This document shows positions 22,520 through 25,854 of a stretch of DNA of 25,854 bases, piece by piece (the stretch's first letter is position 1; the number at the start of each line of letters is the position of its first letter). The stretch comes from SZUA-229 sp041589455 (lineage in GTDB: Bacteria; Pseudomonadota; Gammaproteobacteria; SZUA-229). The position numbers were made by a program, and so were the translations under genes. Location of the stretch: assembly GCA_041589455.1 (NCBI GenBank), contig JBFHVQ010000040.1, positions 1 through 25,854 of the forward strand, written 5' to 3'. A model generated the notes under the pieces. The model worked only from the letters and a program-made list of their open reading frames with translations. It ran no database searches and was not told the origin of the DNA.

Positions 22520-23922
22520 AATATTCACTGCGCCGCTTTCTATTATTTTCGATACTTCTGTTTACCATGTTCACTTCAGTAATAACAATCTGGGGTGGCT
22601 ATCGAGCCAGCATCGAAGAAGTAGAAGAACTGTTCGATGCGCAGCTGTCTCGTTCGGCACGGCTCATTTTAGGCCTGGCTCTGGCGCAACAAAGTCTCGG
22701 CACGATGGAAGACTTCTACGACAATGTTGAAGAAAACCAGTTGAGGCTCAGTGAAAAGCAACTTCTCGAAGAAAAAATTTACCACCAAGGGCATCTTTAC
22801 GAGCTTAAACTGGCCTACCAGATCTGGGATAGCTATGGAAATTTAATTTTACGCTCAAAGAATGCGCCACTAAAACCAATGAGTACGGTGCAATCAGGTT
22901 ATGAAGACCGTAAATTCCAGCAACAGTACTGGCGAACATTTAGCTTATGGGACTCTTATCAAGAGTTTCAAATCGTAACCGCAGAGCGGTTTGATGTGCG
23001 TAATGAACTGGTTCAGAAAATTACCTTTCAGTTAACCTGGCCCTTTATTCTGTTGCTGCCGCTAATTGCTATTGGTGTCTGGTATTTTGTAGGTGTTGGG
23101 CTTAAGCCGCTGCATCAGGTAGCTCAGGAAATATCACAACGTGAGAGCAACCGGCTTGAACCATTAAGTCTTGGGCCTGTGCCTGAGGAGGTTGAGCCAC
23201 TGGTTAATGAATTAAATCACCTGCTGCAGTCGTTACAGGCTTCATTTGCAAAAGAGAAAAACTTTACGTCAGATGCTGCTCATGAACTTCGCACACCGCT
23301 GGCAGCATTGAAAATACATTTACAGGTATTGAACTCGGCTCATGATGAATCTGAAAGGCAGGCGGCGTTGCAGGCTATAGCCCGTGGCGTGGAAAGAGCC
23401 AGTCACCTGGTTGAACAATTATTAGGGCTGGCTCGTCTGGACCCGGAGGCAATACGCGAAAGCGAGCAGAGTGAAATGGTGAATCTGTATGCACTTTGTG
23501 TTGATGTGGTGAGTGAAGTATACCCACTGGCAAACCAGAAGAATCAGCAAATTAGTCTCACTGGTGATGAAACTGTCAGTATTAAAGGCTATCGGCTACC
23601 ACTTGAAAGCATGCTTCGAAATTTGCTGGTTAACAGTATTCACTATACGCCAGAGAAGGGAGGTATAAAGTTAAAGTTACAGCACTCTAAAGCAGGATTG
23701 TTTCTCTGTCTGGAAGATAGTGGTCCTGGAATCCCAGATTCACAGCAAAAGCAAGTATTAACAAGGTTTAGTAAGGTGAAAGGTAAGGCACAGTCAGCGG
23801 GTAGTGGGATTGGCTTGTCGATAGTTAAACGGGTAGCAGAGCTACATCAGTTAAACCTTACATTGGGGCGTTCAGAGCTGGGGGGCTTAAAAGTCTGTCT
23901 TCAGCGCCCAATCCAGTCCTAA
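22516..23922 (+). CDS. Sensor histidine kinase, QseC/PmrB-like
   Basis: 468 residues. TM1 (about 8-28), a periplasmic domain of about 140 residues (29-170), TM2 (about 173-196), a short HAMP-like linker, then HisKA with phospho-acceptor H256 in 'SDAAHELRTPLAALK'. The ATPase domain has 'RNLLVNSIHYTP' (N box), 'EDSGPGIP' (G1) and 'GSGIGLSIVKRV' (G2). The length, the topology and the tight link to a QseB-like regulator match the QseC/PmrB/TctE group. The signal sensed cannot be read from the sequence. Its TAA stop overlaps the stop codon of the convergent membrane-protein gene. Confidence 0.93.
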   Translation: MKYSLRRFLLFSILLFTMFTSVITIWGGYRASIEEVEELFDAQLSRSARLILGLALAQQSLGTMEDFYDNVEENQLRLSEKQLLEEKIYHQGHLYELKLAYQIWDSYGNLILRSKNAPLKPMSTVQSGYEDRKFQQQYWRTFSLWDSYQEFQIVTAERFDVRNELVQKITFQLTWPFILLLPLIAIGVWYFVGVGLKPLHQVAQEISQRESNRLEPLSLGPVPEEVEPLVNELNHLLQSLQASFAKEKNFTSDAAHELRTPLAALKIHLQVLNSAHDESERQAALQAIARGVERASHLVEQLLGLARLDPEAIRESEQSEMVNLYALCVDVVSEVYPLANQKNQQISLTGDETVSIKGYRLPLESMLRNLLVNSIHYTPEKGGIKLKLQHSKAGLFLCLEDSGPGIPDSQQKQVLTRFSKVKGKAQSAGSGIGLSIVKRVAELHQLNLTLGRSELGGLKVCLQRPIQS

Positions 23923-24305
23923 CGTAAGCCAAGTTTTTGAAACAGCATGGTGGTTGGGCAGTAATTAAAAAGTCCCGCCAGTGCGATATTAAAACCAATA
24001 AACCAGGGAAGAAACCAGAGTGCTTGTGGAAACAGGCCAACGCTAATAAGAAGCAGGACTGCAATGGCGAATCGTGTTATTCGGTCGGCTTCGAAATCAA
24101 TTCTAATCGTATGCTGGGTGACTTCTATCTGGCGTTTTACTGTTGTTTGTTGGCGCCAGCTATCATAGCGTTCGGCAATAAATCGATTGGTATAGGCTTC
24201 AATAATCAAAACGAGGATCTGTAAATAGATGAGAAACTGCCAGTGATAATAGAGTGATATCAGGAGTATTAAAGCAAATAAAATTCGATAACGTGGCTCA
24301 GTCAT
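23919..24305 (-). CDS. DUF2892/YgaP-type small inner-membrane protein
   Basis: About 128 residues with four hydrophobic helices in two pairs, separated by a charged loop ('ERYDSWRQQTTVKRQIE'). The second half ('IRIDFEADRITRFAIAVLLL … FNIALAGLFNYCPTTMLF') matches the DUF2892 (YgaP transmembrane) pattern, including the terminal N-x-C-P motif. Function is unknown for the family; the rhodanese domain of YgaP itself is absent. I start at the ATG at 24303-24305. A GTG 13 codons upstream (24344) would add a Lys-rich N-terminus. It is tail-to-tail with the QseC-like kinase, their stop codons overlapping at 23919-23922. Confidence 0.7.
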   Translation of the reverse strand: MTEPRYRILFALILLISLYYHWQFLIYLQILVLIIEAYTNRFIAERYDSWRQQTTVKRQIEVTQHTIRIDFEADRITRFAIAVLLLISVGLFPQALWFLPWFIGFNIALAGLFNYCPTTMLFQKLGLR

Positions 24306-24494
24306 GTTTGCTGGCTTCTTGTTTGTTTTCTTAAAAATTATCACGAAAGGCGTGATTCGTCCAAAATTAATTAGGTTAAATGGATTGATAGAAATGCTAA
24401 TGGCGTGTCGGTAAAGCTTACATATTTTGCTTTGGATTAAAGATAAAATCTTGGTTGCTGTTGTAAGTGATTGAAAAAAAATAAAATATAGTTT

Positions 24495-24511
24495 TTGGCT
24501 CTGTTCTTGCT
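24495..24511 (+). promoter_or_regulatory. Sigma-54 (RpoN) -24/-12 promoter of the PEP-CTERM gene
   Basis: TTGGCTCTGTTCTTGCT: invariant GG (24497-24498) and GC (24509-24510) separated by exactly 10 nt, inside TTGGC and TTGCT blocks as in the RpoN consensus. The predicted start is about 24522, 46 nt before the ATG. AT-rich DNA upstream could hold enhancer sites; I did not identify one. Confidence 0.65.
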
Positions 24512-24567
24512 TTTGATCTCTCAGGATTATATAAATATAAAAATACCTAGATCTAACGGGAATTTAA

Positions 24568-25380
24568 ATGTCGATAAAACAAATTATAACCACGAGTATG
24601 CTTGCCGCGTCTGGATTACTGTTAACAACTGGTAATGGCTATGCTGCATCTGCCTATGCGGTTTCTTATTCGAATATAAGTAACTTTGGTGTCACTACGA
24701 GTAGCGGTTCAGTTTCAATCAGTGGTTTCTCTTTCTCAAATTCTACAGCAGTGAATGATACAGGAGACAGTGCAACAGGGGTTGATTTTGCAGTATCCAG
24801 TAGTGATGCAGCAGCCAGTTGTATTGGTGATTGTACATCCTTGAATAATAGCTTTTCATCTCATTCTACACTTGGCCTGGCTGACTTTATTTATGCTGAT
24901 GCGCAAGTTGGGTCGACAGATATTAATGGCGGCAATGGTTCAGCCTCAGCAATTGCTGAAGCAAATATTACCAGTGGAATGGCATTTGCTACTGGCTCTA
25001 ATAATTTATCGGGTGGCCAGCTGAGTATTGGTGCAGGCGGCGCAACCTTTTCATTTGATTTCTGGTTAGATAGCTACCTCGAAGTGTCAGGTGATGCCAT
25101 TGGAACAGCATGGTCCTCAATTAATCTGATGATTAATAATACTTCAACGAGTGGTTTTCCTAAGAGTTTCACCATTGGTTCGGGTTCAGTTGGTACTGTG
25201 GATGCATTTGATAGCTATGTCAGCAGTGATTTCTATTCACTGGATGAAGGGGTTTATAGTTTATCTATAGCGATGGATAACAGTGTTAACCTGACAACAG
25301 TACCGGTTCCAGCGGCAGTCTGGCTGTTTGGTACGGGCCTGGTAGCATTAGCCGGTATAGCGAGACGTAAGCAGTCTTAA
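24568..25380 (+). CDS. PEP-CTERM-type secreted protein
   Basis: 270 residues. The signal peptide is about 1-27 (ending 'NGYA'). A Ser/Gly/Asn/Ala-rich, low-charge beta-type domain (28-240) follows, with one Cys pair ('CIGDC', about residues 85-89). The tail at 245-270 begins VPVPAAVW, continues FGTGLVALAGIA and ends in RRKQS, a textbook VPxP-type PEP-CTERM sorting signal. In such species exosortase removes the tail and the protein goes to the surface or into the exopolysaccharide matrix. GGGA precedes the ATG. The promoter is of sigma-54 type, in line with the PrsK/PrsR-RpoN link described for PEP-CTERM systems. No exosortase gene is in the window. Confidence 0.9.
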   Translation: MSIKQIITTSMLAASGLLLTTGNGYAASAYAVSYSNISNFGVTTSSGSVSISGFSFSNSTAVNDTGDSATGVDFAVSSSDAAASCIGDCTSLNNSFSSHSTLGLADFIYADAQVGSTDINGGNGSASAIAEANITSGMAFATGSNNLSGGQLSIGAGGATFSFDFWLDSYLEVSGDAIGTAWSSINLMINNTSTSGFPKSFTIGSGSVGTVDAFDSYVSSDFYSLDEGVYSLSIAMDNSVNLTTVPVPAAVWLFGTGLVALAGIARRKQS

Positions 25381-25440
25381 TATCAGCTGCTCTATTGATA
25401 AAGTGTTGTAGCAGCAGTGCTTAAGCGAGTTAGCTTAAAA

Positions 25441-25476
25441 ACAAAAACGGCCCAGATAATACTGGGCCGTTTTTGT
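25441..25476. terminator. Bidirectional terminator between the PEP-CTERM gene and tRNA-Ser
   Basis: A perfect 15-bp stem (25441-25455 with 25462-25476) with loop ATAATA. Its outer part is A5/T5, and more T residues follow on the plus strand. It can end the PEP-CTERM transcript (+) and the tRNA-Ser transcript (-). Confidence 0.9.
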
Positions 25477-25488
25477 TTTTGCCTGATT

Positions 25489-25576
25489 TGGCAGAGAGGA
25501 TGGGATTCGAACCCACGATACCTTTCGGTATACACACTTTCCAGGCGTGCTCCTTCAACCACTCGGACACCTCTCT
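25489..25576 (-). tRNA. tRNA-Ser (anticodon GGA)
   Basis: An 88-nt class II tRNA on the minus strand. The acceptor AGAGAGG pairs fully with CCTCTCT, and the anticodon GGA sits in CCT-GGA-AAG. The long variable arm is TACCGAAAGGTA, the T arm is GTGGGTTCGAATCCCAT, and CCA is encoded at 25489-25491. It is close to E. coli tRNA-Ser(GGA) in layout. Confidence 0.97.
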
Positions 25577-25673
25577 AGAAACTGGAACTTATCATCCGCT
25601 TTATTAAATGCATTGAGTACTGATGCACCGGAGCTCGCGGCGTGCTCCCTATTCGGTGCGTCCTGCACCTCAC
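25555..25673. repeat. 119-bp direct repeat, copy 1
   Basis: Identical to 25736-25854 (period 181 bp). It includes the first 22 nt of tRNA-Ser (25555-25576) and 97 bp of its upstream DNA. The upstream part holds a nested hairpin (GATGCACC…GGTGCGTC outside, GGAGC…GCTCC inside). Confidence 0.95.
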
Positions 25674-25691
25674 CCCTTCGGGGCGCTGTTC

Positions 25692-25757
25692 AGAGAGGCA
25701 TTGAACAGGTTCAGATTCGCTCCCGGCGATTCTAGTCAACCACTCGGACACCTCTCT
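25692..25757 (-). pseudogene. Degenerate tRNA-Ser copy
   Basis: On the minus strand the first 22 nt (AGAGAGG and the D-arm start) are identical to tRNA-Ser. The middle is unrelated, and 66 nt from the start a CCTCTCT appears that pairs perfectly with the AGAGAGG acceptor strand. There is no recognisable anticodon arm or variable arm, and the end reads GAAC instead of GCCA. It is a remnant of a second tRNA-Ser rather than a working gene. Confidence 0.5.
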
Positions 25758-25854
25758 AGAAACTGGAACTTATCATCCGCTTTATTAAATGCATTGAGTA
25801 CTGATGCACCGGAGCTCGCGGCGTGCTCCCTATTCGGTGCGTCCTGCACCTCAC
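25736..25854. repeat. 119-bp direct repeat, copy 2 (runs to the window end)
   Basis: Identical at every base to 25555-25673. It reaches the last base of the window, so the true length and the number of further copies cannot be known here. Confidence 0.95.

Noticed and set aside
25547..25735. 62-codon open frame across the tRNA-Ser repeat on the plus strand
   Set aside because: It is antisense to tRNA-Ser and lies in repeated non-coding DNA; no ribosome-binding site and no protein-like features.
25692..25757. A functional second tRNA-Ser
   Set aside because: The acceptor pairs, but anticodon and variable arms are missing and no CCA is encoded; listed as a pseudogene instead.

Overview
This window looks like a draft chromosome segment of a sulfur-oxidising or facultatively anaerobic gammaproteobacterium. 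The grounds are a stand-alone dissimilatory-type ATP sulfurylase (sat), two proteins with PEP-CTERM-type sorting tails, and close Enterobacteria/Pseudomonas-like versions of uvrB, xthA, mltF, gloB and a QseBC-type two-component system. Base composition is moderately AT-rich and even. There are no phage genes, transposases, CRISPR arrays or rRNA genes. The window begins at a tRNA-His gene and ends inside a direct repeat next to tRNA-Ser, so both ends may be repeat-related contig breaks.

Layout. 1-3.1 kb: tRNA-His, a soluble Cache-domain sensor (-), a long AT-rich gap carrying a perfect FNR-type site and a TATAAT box, a DUF98-type chorismate lyase (+), and a small outer-membrane beta-barrel (-). 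3.3-3.55 kb: a tRNA-Asn transcription unit with a strong promoter, a truncated tRNA copy and a terminator. 3.55-9.0 kb: aspartate aminotransferase (-) divergent from uvrB and a phospholipase-D/cardiolipin-synthase-like gene (+), then a zinc-ribbon hypothetical (-). 9.1-12.1 kb: an LsrG-like monooxygenase with an iron-type alcohol dehydrogenase, then an unrecognised lipoprotein. 12.3-18.4 kb, all (-): a PEP-CTERM-like secreted protein, a hybrid histidine kinase paired with a periplasmic binding protein, mltF and xthA. 18.5-20.9 kb: gloB (+), a 146-bp palindromic element, and sat (-) with a perfect FNR-type site upstream. 21.2-24.3 kb: a TlpA-like thioredoxin (-) divergent from a QseB/QseC-like pair with a PmrA/QseB-type direct-repeat box between them, then a DUF2892-type membrane protein (-). 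24.5-25.85 kb: a PEP-CTERM protein behind a sigma-54 -24/-12 element, tRNA-Ser(GGA), and a 181-bp-period repeat made partly of tRNA-Ser sequence.

How it fits together. Most genes are single housekeeping or stress functions: DNA repair, methylglyoxal detoxification, wall turnover and cardiolipin synthesis. The more informative signal is regulatory. Two unlinked genes (sat and the chorismate lyase) share perfect TTGAT-N4-ATCAA sites about 33-34 bp upstream of -10 boxes, which implies oxygen-responsive control. The larger PEP-CTERM gene has a near-consensus RpoN promoter. The QseBC-like operon has its own box. The tRNA loci show tRNA-fragment duplications. I found no clearly new multi-gene defence or biosynthetic system.
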